NCBI GenBank assembly: GCA_003241695.1
Contig: QFPN01000002.1
Span: 62,001 to 126,000, forward strand
Source of the DNA: Ancylobacter novellus
GTDB taxonomy: Bacteria; Pseudomonadota; Alphaproteobacteria; Rhizobiales; Methylopilaceae
Reading direction: 5' to 3'
Length of the DNA stretch: 64,000 nucleotides
Shown: positions 52,203 to 60,207 of the stretch, in pieces
How positions within the stretch are numbered: position 1 is the first letter of the stretch
Layout of the letters: every line of letters begins with the position of its first letter
Position numbers and translations under genes: made by a program
The notes under the pieces: generated by a model
Seen by the model: the letters and a program-made list of their open reading frames with translations, nothing else
What the model was told of the DNA's origin: nothing
The model's database searches: none

Positions 52203-52419
52203 GGACGGCGCCCGCCGTCCGTCCCCGTCCGGCCGGCGCGACGCAGCCGCAATTCCGACGCGCGCGAGGCCCGGCCCTTGCCTTTCTCGTCCTCCTTCGC
52301 CTATAAGCCGCGCCATTCCACACGCGGGGAATGACGGCGAAAACCAAGCCGTTCCGGATCGGGGTCCAGCCTATGGGCTCCGTCGACGCTCCGCGGAGGC
52401 AGAAACCGGAGAACGTAAA

Positions 52420-53463
52420 ATGGCTTCCCCTGACTTCACGATGCGCCAGCTGCTCGAGGCCGGCGTGCACTTCGGCCATCAGGCCCATCGCTGGAACCCG
52501 AAGATGGATCAGTACATCTTCGGCGTCCGCAACAACATCCACATCATCGACCTCGCCCAGACCGTGCCGCTGCTCGCCCGCGCGCTGCAGGCCGTCTCGG
52601 ACGTCGTCGCCGGCGGCGGCCGCGTGCTCATCGTCGGCACCAAGCGCCAGGCGGCGGACGTCGTGGCGGATTCGGCCCGCCGCTCCGCGCAGTATTTCGT
52701 GAACTCCCGCTGGCTCGGCGGCATGCTGACCAACTGGAAGACGATCTCCGGCTCGATCCAGCGCCTGCGCAAGCTCGAGGAGATGCTCGGCGGCGAAGCC
52801 CAGGGCTTCACCAAGAAGGAGCGTCTCACGCTGTCGCGCGAGCGCGACAAGCTCGAGAAGACGCTCGGCGGCATCAAGGACATGGGCGGCCTGCCGAACC
52901 TCATCTTCGTGATCGACACCAACAAGGAGCAGATCGCCGTCCAGGAAGCCCGCCGCCTCGGCATCCCGGTCGCCGCGATCCTCGACACCAATTCGGATCC
53001 GGAAGGCATCACCTATCCGATCCCGGGCAATGACGACGCCGGCCGCGCGCTCGCGCTCTACGGCGACCTGATCGCCCGCGCGGCCCTCGACGGCATCGGC
53101 CGCGGCCAAGGCGACTCGGGCGTCGACATCGGCGCGCAGGAGGCTCCGGTGATCGAGCCCGTGCTCGAGGCCGAGGCCGCCGTGGTCGCGACCTCCGACG
53201 AGCCGGTCGAGACGGTCGAGGAGAGCTTCGAGCTGATCGCGGCTCCCCGCGGCGCGCCCGACGATCTCTCCAAGCTCTCAGGCGTCGGCCCGCAGCTCGA
53301 GCAGAAGCTGAACGAGTACGGCATCTACCACTACTGGCAGATCGCCGCGATGACGCCGGTCGACGTCGCCAAGGCCGACAGCGACATGAAGCTCAACGGC
53401 CGCTTCGAGCGCGAGGGCTGGGTCGCGCAGGCGCGCGAGCAGCTCGCGAGCCTCGCGGCCTGA
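52420..53463 (+). CDS. rpsB: 30S ribosomal protein S2 with C-terminal extension
   Basis: The 347-residue S2 is about 100 residues longer than the E. coli protein. The S2 core (1-230) has FTMRQLLEAGVHFGHQ, RWNPKM, FVNSRWLGGMLTNWKT and PGNDDAGRA. After an acidic linker (about 240-275) comes a helix-hairpin-helix-like domain LSGVGPQLEQKLNEYGIYHYWQIAAM, typical of Hyphomicrobiales S2. The 217-base leader may hold autoregulatory structure, but I see no motif I can name. Confidence 0.95.
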   Translation: MASPDFTMRQLLEAGVHFGHQAHRWNPKMDQYIFGVRNNIHIIDLAQTVPLLARALQAVSDVVAGGGRVLIVGTKRQAADVVADSARRSAQYFVNSRWLGGMLTNWKTISGSIQRLRKLEEMLGGEAQGFTKKERLTLSRERDKLEKTLGGIKDMGGLPNLIFVIDTNKEQIAVQEARRLGIPVAAILDTNSDPEGITYPIPGNDDAGRALALYGDLIARAALDGIGRGQGDSGVDIGAQEAPVIEPVLEAEAAVVATSDEPVETVEESFELIAAPRGAPDDLSKLSGVGPQLEQKLNEYGIYHYWQIAAMTPVDVAKADSDMKLNGRFEREGWVAQAREQLASLAA

Positions 53464-53514
53464 CGACTTCCGTCCCGTCCGTCATCTGAACGACGGACGC
53501 CTGATGTTCATTTC

Positions 53515-53555
53515 CGTCGTCCGGGCGCGTCAGCCCGGGCGACGACGTTGTTTTT
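53515..53555 (+). terminator. attenuator-like terminator between rpsB and tsf
   Basis: Twelve-base arms (53515-53526 and 53533-53544, one G-U pair) with a six-base loop are followed by ACGTTGTTTTT. It lies 13-50 bases before tsf and probably reduces read-through from rpsB to tsf. Confidence 0.8.
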
Positions 53556-53567
53556 CGAGGTTTTGAG

Positions 53568-54494
53568 ATGGCCAACATCACCGCCGCCATGGTGAAGGAG
53601 CTTCGCGAGAAGACCGGCGCCGGCATGATGGACTGCAAGAACGCGCTGAACGAGGTCGAGGGCGACATCGAGGCCGCGGTCGACTGGCTGCGCAAGAAGG
53701 GTCTCGCCAAGGCCGCCAAGAAGGCCGGCCGCACCGCCGCCGAGGGTCTCGTGGCCGTCGCCGCCGAGGGCGGCAAGGCCGTCGCCGTCGAGGTGAACTC
53801 CGAGACCGACTTCGTCGCCCGCAACCCGGAGTTCCAGGAGATGGTCTCGACCATCGCGACCGTCGCGCTCGGCGTCGGCTCGGACGTCGAGAAGATCCTC
53901 GCCGCGTCCTATCCGGGCGGCGGCACCGTCGCCGAGAAGATCCAGGCGACGATCGGCAAGATCGGCGAGAACATGACGCTCCGCCGCGCGGCCGAGCTCT
54001 CCGTCTCGAACGGCGTGATCGGCAGCTACGTTCACGGTCAGGTCGCGCCGAACCTCGGCAAGATCGCGGTGCTGGTCGCTCTCGAGTCCGAGGGCAAGGA
54101 CGAGCCGCTGTCGGCGCATGGCAAGCAGGTCGCGATGCATGTCGCCGCCACCAACCCGGCCGGCCTCGACGCCGCCTCGATCGACCCTGCGGTCATCGAG
54201 CGCGAGAAGGCCGTTCTGGCCGACAAGGCGCGTGAGGGCGGCAAGCCGGAGAACGTGATCGAGAAGATCGTCGAGAGCGGCATCAAGAGCTTCTACAAGG
54301 AGGCGACCCTCCTCGAGCAGCCCTTCATCCATGACACCTCGAAGACCGTCTCGCAGGCCACCAAGGCCATCGAGGGCGAGGCCGGCGCGTCCGTGAAGGT
54401 CGTGGGCTTCGTGCGCCTCGCGCTCGGCGAGGGCGTCGAGAAGGAAGAGAGCGACTTCGCGGCGGAAGTCGCGGCCGCTGCGGGTCAGGGGTGA
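53568..54494 (+). CDS. tsf: translation elongation factor Ts
   Basis: The 308-residue EF-Ts exchanges GDP for GTP on EF-Tu. It has the N-terminal UBA-like domain MANITAAMVKELREKTGAGMMDCKNAL, the TDFVARN motif near residue 85, and two core subdomains (MHVAATNP; LLEQPFIHD). Its ending overlaps the start region of pyrH. Confidence 0.97.
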   Translation: MANITAAMVKELREKTGAGMMDCKNALNEVEGDIEAAVDWLRKKGLAKAAKKAGRTAAEGLVAVAAEGGKAVAVEVNSETDFVARNPEFQEMVSTIATVALGVGSDVEKILAASYPGGGTVAEKIQATIGKIGENMTLRRAAELSVSNGVIGSYVHGQVAPNLGKIAVLVALESEGKDEPLSAHGKQVAMHVAATNPAGLDAASIDPAVIEREKAVLADKAREGGKPENVIEKIVESGIKSFYKEATLLEQPFIHDTSKTVSQATKAIEGEAGASVKVVGFVRLALGEGVEKEESDFAAEVAAAAGQG

Positions 54495-55234
54495 GCGACG
54501 GGGGCTCCGGAGAGATGGCTCAGCCGCTCTACAATCGAGTCCTCGTCAAAGTGTCCGGCGAGGCCCTGATGGGCCCCGCCGGATTCGGCCTTCACCAGCC
54601 GACCGTCGACCAGATCGCGGCCGACCTCGCCGCCACCCACGCGCTCGGCGTCGAGCTTGCGGTGGTGGTCGGCGGCGGCAACATCTTCCGCGGCGTGCAG
54701 GTGTCCGCCCAGGGCGTCGACCGGGCGACCGGCGACTATATGGGCATGCTCGCGACCGTCATGAACGCGCTCGCGCTCCACGCCGCGATCATGCGAGCCG
54801 GCACGCAGGCGCGGGTGCTCTCGGCGCTCGACATGCCGGCGGTGGCCGAGACCTACACGCGACCGCGCGCTCTCGCGCATCTCGACCGCGGCCGCATCGT
54901 GCTGTTCGCGGCCGGCACCGGCAATCCGTTCTTCACGACCGACACGGCCGCGGCGCTGCGCGCGATCGAGACAGGCTGCGAAGCGCTCCTGAAGGCGACC
55001 AACGTCGACGGCATCTATTCCGCGGATCCGAAGAAGGATCCGTCCGCGGTCCGCTACGACCGCATCAGCCATGACGAGGTCATCCAGAAGGACCTCAAGG
55101 TCATGGACACCGCGGCCTTCGCGCTTGCGCGCGAGAACGCGCTTCCGGTAATCGTCTTCTCCATTCACGAGCCCGGCTCGATCCAGGCGGCGGTCTGCGG
55201 CGGAGGACGCGCGACCACCGTCGCGAGCCGATAG
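54491..55234 (+). CDS. pyrH: uridylate kinase
   Basis: The enzyme phosphorylates UMP to UDP. It shows VLVKVSGEALMG, VVVGGGNIFRGV, DYMGMLATVMNALAL, GTGNPFFTTDTAAALRA and ATNVDGIYSADPKK, all amino-acid-kinase fold motifs. GTG at 54491 overlaps the tsf stop (247 residues). ATG at 54515 (239 residues) is an equally plausible start and gives the canonical N-terminus. Confidence 0.96.
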   Translation: MSDGGSGEMAQPLYNRVLVKVSGEALMGPAGFGLHQPTVDQIAADLAATHALGVELAVVVGGGNIFRGVQVSAQGVDRATGDYMGMLATVMNALALHAAIMRAGTQARVLSALDMPAVAETYTRPRALAHLDRGRIVLFAAGTGNPFFTTDTAAALRAIETGCEALLKATNVDGIYSADPKKDPSAVRYDRISHDEVIQKDLKVMDTAAFALARENALPVIVFSIHEPGSIQAAVCGGGRATTVASR

Positions 55235-55280
55235 AGGCGGGTCCGCCGCCCCGGCCGAAGAAGAAAGGCCCGTATCCCCC

Positions 55281-55844
55281 ATGTCCGACGGCAAGTTCGA
55301 CATCGAAGACATCAGGCGCCGCATGTCGGGCGCCGTCTCCTCGCTCAAGACGGATCTCGCAGGCCTTCGCACCGGCCGCGCCTCGGCGAACCTGCTCGAT
55401 CCCGTCACGGTGACGGCCTACGGCGCCGAGATGCCGCTGAACCAGGTCGCGACGGTCAGCGTGCCGGAGGCGCGGATGCTGTCGGTGCAGGTCTGGGACC
55501 GCTCGATGACCAACGCCGTCGAAAAGGCGATCCGCGAGGCCAATCTCGGCCTCAACCCGATCACCGAAGGCCAGCTTCTCCGCATTCCGCTGCCCGAGCT
55601 CAACGCCGACCGGCGCAAGGAGCTCGTCAAGGTCGCGCACAAATACGCCGAGAACCAGCGCGTCGCCGTCCGCCATGTGCGGCGCGACGGCCTCGACGTG
55701 CTGAAGAAGGCTGAAAAGGACGGAGACGTTTCCGAGGACGAGCATGTCAAGCTCGCGGAACAGGTCCAGAAGGCGACCGACGCGGCCGTGGCCGAGATCG
55801 ACCAGGCGGTGGCCGCGAAGGAAAAGGATATCCTTCAGGTGTGA
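55281..55844 (+). CDS. frr: ribosome recycling factor
   Basis: The 187-residue RRF splits post-termination ribosomes with EF-G. It has GLRTGRASANLLDPVTVTAYG, QVWDRSMTNAVEKAI, RIPLPELNADRRKELVKVAH and a C-terminal helix ending AKEKDILQV. It follows pyrH with a GAAGAAAGG site. Confidence 0.97.
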   Translation: MSDGKFDIEDIRRRMSGAVSSLKTDLAGLRTGRASANLLDPVTVTAYGAEMPLNQVATVSVPEARMLSVQVWDRSMTNAVEKAIREANLGLNPITEGQLLRIPLPELNADRRKELVKVAHKYAENQRVAVRHVRRDGLDVLKKAEKDGDVSEDEHVKLAEQVQKATDAAVAEIDQAVAAKEKDILQV

Positions 55845-55916
55845 TAGCCTGACGGCGAGTCGGGCGGGCCGTTCCGCCGGTGGACCAGACGTACGCTCTC
55901 ACCAGGCCCCCGCACG

Positions 55917-56690
55917 ATGCCGCCCACCAATCTTCAGAAACGGACCGTCGACGCGCCCGAGCCCCAGGCCGAGGGCGCCGCTCCCCGCCACGTCGCCATC
56001 ATCATGGACGGCAACGGCCGCTGGGCCGCGGCGCGCGGTCTGCCGCGCGTCGAAGGTCACAGGCGCGGCGTCGAGGCGCTGAGGCGCGCCGTGCGCTCCG
56101 CCCATGAGTTCGGCGTCCGTCACCTGACGCTCTACGCTTTTTCCGCGGAGAACTGGACGCGACCCGCGGAGGAAGTCTCGGACCTGATGAACCTGCTGCG
56201 GATCTTCATCCGTCGCGACCTGGCCGAACTCCACAAGTCGAACGTCCGGATCAAGGTAATCGGCGAGCGCGTCGGCCTGCCTTCGGACATCACGGATCTG
56301 CTCGAGGACGCCGAGGCCAGGACGCGCGACAATTCCGGCCTCAACCTCGTGGTGGCGTTCAATTACGGCGGCCGGCAGGAGATCGTCTCCGCGATCCGCC
56401 GCATCGCGGAGGCTGTGCGGGACGGACGGATCGACCCTGCCGCCATCGACGCAGGCGTGGTGGCTGATCACCTCGACACCGCCGACATCCCGGACCCCGA
56501 TCTCGTGATCCGCACCAGCGGCGAGTTGCGGATTTCGAATTTCCTCCTGTGGCAAAGCGCTTACGCCGAGTTCGTGTTCCTATCTCTTCATTGGCCGGAC
56601 TTCGACAAGGCGGCCTTCGAGGAGGCTCTGGCGAGTTTCCACTCGCGACAGCGACGCTACGGCGGGCGCGTCGCGCGGGTCGGCGCGTGA
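55917..56690 (+). CDS. uppS: undecaprenyl diphosphate synthase (isoprenyl transferase)
   Basis: The 257-residue cis-prenyltransferase makes the lipid carrier for peptidoglycan and O-antigen. It has HVAIIMDGNGRWAAARGLPR with the catalytic Asp, GHRRGVEALRR, TLYAFSAENWTRP, and the C-terminal DLVIRTSGELRISNFLLWQSAYAEF and WPDF. Overlaps cdsA by GTGA. Confidence 0.96.
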   Translation: MPPTNLQKRTVDAPEPQAEGAAPRHVAIIMDGNGRWAAARGLPRVEGHRRGVEALRRAVRSAHEFGVRHLTLYAFSAENWTRPAEEVSDLMNLLRIFIRRDLAELHKSNVRIKVIGERVGLPSDITDLLEDAEARTRDNSGLNLVVAFNYGGRQEIVSAIRRIAEAVRDGRIDPAAIDAGVVADHLDTADIPDPDLVIRTSGELRISNFLLWQSAYAEFVFLSLHWPDFDKAAFEEALASFHSRQRRYGGRVARVGA

Positions 56691-57541
56691 CAGCCGGCGG
56701 TCCGGGGGCCGGTCGCGCCTCCGAACTTGTCCTGCGGACCATCTCCGGGGTCGCGATGATCGCGGCGGCCCTCGCGACCGCTTGGGCGGGAGGGCTCCCT
56801 TTCGTCGTGTTCTGGACGCTCGCAGGCGTCGCCGTGGGCGTCGAATGGGCCTGGCTCACCGTCGCCGAGGCCGCGCCCCGCCGCCGGGCCGCGCGGATCG
56901 TCGCCGTCGCGCTTGCGATCACGGGCGTCGTTCTCGGCCTGTCGCTCTATTCGCTGACGTCTCCCTTCTGGATCGTCGCCGTCATCGCGCTCGGCGCCGC
57001 GGCGACGGCTGTCGCTGCGGGGCCGGCGCGGGTCGCCGCGGCGGCGGTTCCCTACGGCGCCGCGGCCTTCGTCGGCGCCATGCTGCTGAGGCGGGATCCG
57101 GTCGACGGATTGCTCGCGACGCTCTGGCTGTTCGCGGTCGTCTGGGCGACGGACATTGCGGCGTTTTTCGTCGGCCGTTCGGTCGGCGGACCGAAGCTTG
57201 CTCCGAGCCTGTCTCCGAAGAAGACGTGGTCCGGCGCGATCGGCGGCGCGACCGCGGGCGTGATCGCGGGCGTTTCGGTCGCGGCCGCCGGCGGCGCGAC
57301 GACGCTCTGGCCGGTCGCGATCGTCGCGCTTGTGGCTTCGATCGCGGCGGAAGCGGGGGACCTGTTCGAGTCCGGCATGAAGCGGCTCTACGGCGCCAAG
57401 GATTCGTCGAAGCTCATTCCGGGCCACGGCGGACTGATGGACAGGCTCGACGGCTTTCTCTTCGCCGCGACCGTCGCGGCGGCGGTGGGCGTCGCCCGCG
57501 GCGGCTTCGACACGGCGGGGCAGGGGCTGCTCAGGTGGTGA
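56687..57541 (+). CDS. cdsA: phosphatidate cytidylyltransferase
   Basis: The 284-residue polytopic enzyme forms CDP-diacylglycerol. Seven or so hydrophobic helices precede the signature SPKKTWSGAIGGATAGV and ESGMKRLYGAKDSSKLIPGHGGLMDRLDGFLFA, the CdsA active site. GTG at 56687 overlaps uppS; upstream in-frame codons lie within uppS. Confidence 0.95.
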   Translation: MTAGGPGAGRASELVLRTISGVAMIAAALATAWAGGLPFVVFWTLAGVAVGVEWAWLTVAEAAPRRRAARIVAVALAITGVVLGLSLYSLTSPFWIVAVIALGAAATAVAAGPARVAAAAVPYGAAAFVGAMLLRRDPVDGLLATLWLFAVVWATDIAAFFVGRSVGGPKLAPSLSPKKTWSGAIGGATAGVIAGVSVAAAGGATTLWPVAIVALVASIAAEAGDLFESGMKRLYGAKDSSKLIPGHGGLMDRLDGFLFAATVAAAVGVARGGFDTAGQGLLRW

Positions 57542-57554
57542 GTCCCGTACGAGA

Positions 57555-57600
57555 GGCGCGACCTCGCCGCCCCCTCCCCCCAAGGGGGAGGGGAGAAGAA
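57555..57600. repeat. single palindromic repeat (family B)
   Basis: CCCCTCCCCC-CAA-GGGGGAGGGG at about 57568-57594 lies in the short spacer between cdsA and dxr. The 3' half with GAGAAG flank equals the right unit of the 46594-46738 pair; no mirror copy is present here. Confidence 0.75.
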
Positions 57601-57626
57601 CGCCGCCTCGGCAGGGGACTCTGGTC

Positions 57627-58823
57627 ATGACCGCGGCCCACCAGAAGCGCCGCGTCACCGTGCTCGGCGCGACCGGCTCCGTCGGCGGCGCGACGGTCGA
57701 TCTGCTCGAACGTCATGCGGACCGGTTCGAGGTCGAGGCGCTCGCGGGCGGCCGCGACGCGGTCGCGCTCGCGGCGCTCGCCGTCCGCCTCAAGGCCCGC
57801 CGCGCCGTGATCGCCGACGATTCGAAGGGCGACGAACTCCGCCGCTTGCTCGAAGGTTCCGGCGTCGAGGCGTCCGCGGGCGCGGCGGCGCTGGCGGAGG
57901 CGGCTGCGATTCCCGTCGACTGGACCATGGCCGCGATTTCGGGCGCAGCTGGCCTCGCTCCCACGGTCGCGGCGGTGCGGCGGGGCGGTGCGATCGCGCT
58001 CGCCACCAAGGAATGCCTCGTCTGCGCCGGCGCCGCCTTCATGGCCGAGGTGGCGAGGGCTGGCGTGACGCTGCTGCCCGTCGACAGCGAGCACAACGCG
58101 CTGCTCCAGGCGCTCGGCGGCCAGAGCGTCGACGAGGTCGAGACCATGACGCTGACCGCCTCGGGCGGCCCGTTCCGCAGCTGGGAGGCGGAACGCATCG
58201 CGGCCGCGCGGCCAGAAGACGCGCTGCGCCATCCGACGTGGTCGATGGGCGCCAAGATCACGATCGATTCCGCGACGCTGATGAACAAGGGCCTCGAACT
58301 GATCGAGGCGCATCATCTGTTCGCCGTCGGTCCGGAGCGGCTCGACGTCGTCGTGCACCCCCAGTCGGTGATCCACGGACTGGTGACGTTCCGCGACGGC
58401 GCCGTGACCGCCGGCCTTGCGTCGCCCGACATGCGGGTGCCGATCGCCCACACGCTCGGCTTTCCGCAGCGGCTGTCGACGCCTGCGGCTCGGCTCGATC
58501 TGGCGCGCATCGGGACGCTGACCTTCGAGGCGCCGGACGTCGTGCGTTTCCCGGCGCTGAAGCTCGCCAAGGCCGCGCTCGAGGCCGGCGGCTCGGCGGC
58601 GACCGTGCTGAACGCGGCGAACGAGGTCGCGGTCGCGCTGTTCCTCGCGCGCCGGGTCGGCTTCATGGACATTCCCCGCATCGTCGAGGAGACGCTCGAC
58701 CGCGCCGCCGGCGCGCTGCCGGCCGCGGCGCCGGCCACCGTCGAGGACGCCATCGCGCTGGACGGCGAGGCGCGGCGACTCGCCTCGGAGCGCTTGCCCG
58801 AAGCCCAGTTTCGGGCGCACTAG
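57627..58823 (+). CDS. dxr: 1-deoxy-D-xylulose-5-phosphate reductoisomerase
   Basis: The 398-residue enzyme of the MEP isoprenoid pathway has the NADPH loop TVLGATGSVGGATVDLL, ATKECLVCAG, PVDSEHNALLQAL, LTASGGPFRSW, WSMGAKITIDSATLMNKGLE, HPQSVIHGLV and LNAANEVAVALFLARRVGF. ATG at 57627. Confidence 0.97.
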   Translation: MTAAHQKRRVTVLGATGSVGGATVDLLERHADRFEVEALAGGRDAVALAALAVRLKARRAVIADDSKGDELRRLLEGSGVEASAGAAALAEAAAIPVDWTMAAISGAAGLAPTVAAVRRGGAIALATKECLVCAGAAFMAEVARAGVTLLPVDSEHNALLQALGGQSVDEVETMTLTASGGPFRSWEAERIAAARPEDALRHPTWSMGAKITIDSATLMNKGLELIEAHHLFAVGPERLDVVVHPQSVIHGLVTFRDGAVTAGLASPDMRVPIAHTLGFPQRLSTPAARLDLARIGTLTFEAPDVVRFPALKLAKAALEAGGSAATVLNAANEVAVALFLARRVGFMDIPRIVEETLDRAAGALPAAAPATVEDAIALDGEARRLASERLPEAQFRAH

Positions 58824-58882
58824 TATTTTCGCGCCGCTCCGCCGATCTCAGGAACGGCGGACGAGGCGGGCAGAGGGCCGAG

Positions 58883-60031
58883 ATGACGTTCCTGAATGAA
58901 ATGTTCGGCGCCGCATGGTCCGCGGGCGCCTATCTCGTGCCCTTCCTGTTCGTGCTGACGCTGGTCATCTTCTTCCACGAACTCGGCCACTTCCTCGTCG
59001 CGCGCTGGACGGGCGTGAAGGTGCTCGCCTTCTCGATAGGCTTCGGTCCCGAGCTGTGGGGCTTCGACGACCGCCACGGCACGCGCTGGCGGATCGCGGC
59101 GATTCCCCTCGGCGGCTATGTGCGTTTCGCCGGCGACGAGAACGCCGCGAGCGCGCCGGACCGCGAGGCGCTCGCGCGGATGAAGCCGGAGGAGCGGCGC
59201 GGCAGCTTCTTCTTCGCGCCGCTGCCGGCCCGCGCGGCGATCGTCGCCGCAGGCCCGATCGCGAATTTCCTGCTCGCGATCGCGATCTTCGCGGGAATCT
59301 TCTTCTTCGCCGGCCGTCCCGTCACGGACGCTGTGGTCGATTCGGTCGATCCGGGCAGCGCCGCGGAAGCCGCGGGCCTCGCGCCGGGCGATCTCGTGAT
59401 CGCGATCGACGGACAAAAGATCGCGACCTTCGGCGACATGCAGAAGATCGTCGAGACGAGCGCCGACCGTCCGTTGCGGATCACGGTCGAGCGCGCCGAG
59501 CGTCAGCTCGACCTCGTGGCGACGCCGAAGCTCCGGGAGATTACCGACAGCTTCGGCAACAAGCTGAGAATCGGCCTGCTCGGCGTCAAGCGCTCGACCA
59601 ACGCCCAGAACGTGCGGCTCGAGACCTTCGGGCCGCTCGAGGCGGTTACGGCGGGCGCGCAGGAGACCTGGTATCAGATCGCGCGCACGGCCTCCTATCT
59701 CGGCCGGCTGGTGGTCGGGCGGGAATCAGCCGACCAGATCGGCGGCCCGATCCGCATCGCCAAAACCTCGGGCGACTTCGCCACTTTGGGCTTCGTGGCG
59801 CTCATGACGCTCGCGGCGATTCTGTCGGTTTCGATCGGCCTTCTGAACCTCGTGCCGATTCCGATGCTCGACGGCGGACACCTGCTTTTCTACGCGTTCG
59901 AAGCCTTGCGCGGCCGGCCGCTCGGACCCCGCGCTCAGGACATCGGAATGCGGATCGGATTGGCCTTCGTGCTTTTCCTGATGATTTTCGCCACCTGGAA
60001 CGACATCGTTCACCTTTCCGGCCTAGGCTGA
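58883..60031 (+). CDS. rseP: site-2 zinc metalloprotease RseP
   Basis: The 382-residue membrane protease has HELGHFLVAR (zinc site) in helix 1, GGYVRFAGDE, one PDZ domain (about 130-215) rather than the two of E. coli, and the LDGG motif (NLVPIPMLDGGHLLFYAFEA) in helix 3. It cleaves membrane anti-sigma factors or signal-peptide remnants; the RskA-type protein encoded at 14753 is a possible but unproven substrate. It precedes bamA. Confidence 0.95.
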   Translation: MTFLNEMFGAAWSAGAYLVPFLFVLTLVIFFHELGHFLVARWTGVKVLAFSIGFGPELWGFDDRHGTRWRIAAIPLGGYVRFAGDENAASAPDREALARMKPEERRGSFFFAPLPARAAIVAAGPIANFLLAIAIFAGIFFFAGRPVTDAVVDSVDPGSAAEAAGLAPGDLVIAIDGQKIATFGDMQKIVETSADRPLRITVERAERQLDLVATPKLREITDSFGNKLRIGLLGVKRSTNAQNVRLETFGPLEAVTAGAQETWYQIARTASYLGRLVVGRESADQIGGPIRIAKTSGDFATLGFVALMTLAAILSVSIGLLNLVPIPMLDGGHLLFYAFEALRGRPLGPRAQDIGMRIGLAFVLFLMIFATWNDIVHLSGLG

Positions 60032-60207
60032 GATTTCGGGGGGCGTGTCTGCGCCGCAACGGCGCAGGCGAAACGGCCGGTATGCGTTGAGTAGCGAGTT
60101 TGCACGTGCGTCAAAGTTCTATAGAAGCGGACGGTGTCGGCCCGGGGACGCCTGTCGCGTGTGACGGGCTCGGCGGCGTGGAATACGGCACGGGGGTCCG
60201 TCTGCCC

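Noticed and set aside
52203..52419. Named rpsB autoregulatory RNA motif in the leader
   Set aside because: Some pairing is possible, but I could not match a known consensus by eye, so it is not annotated.
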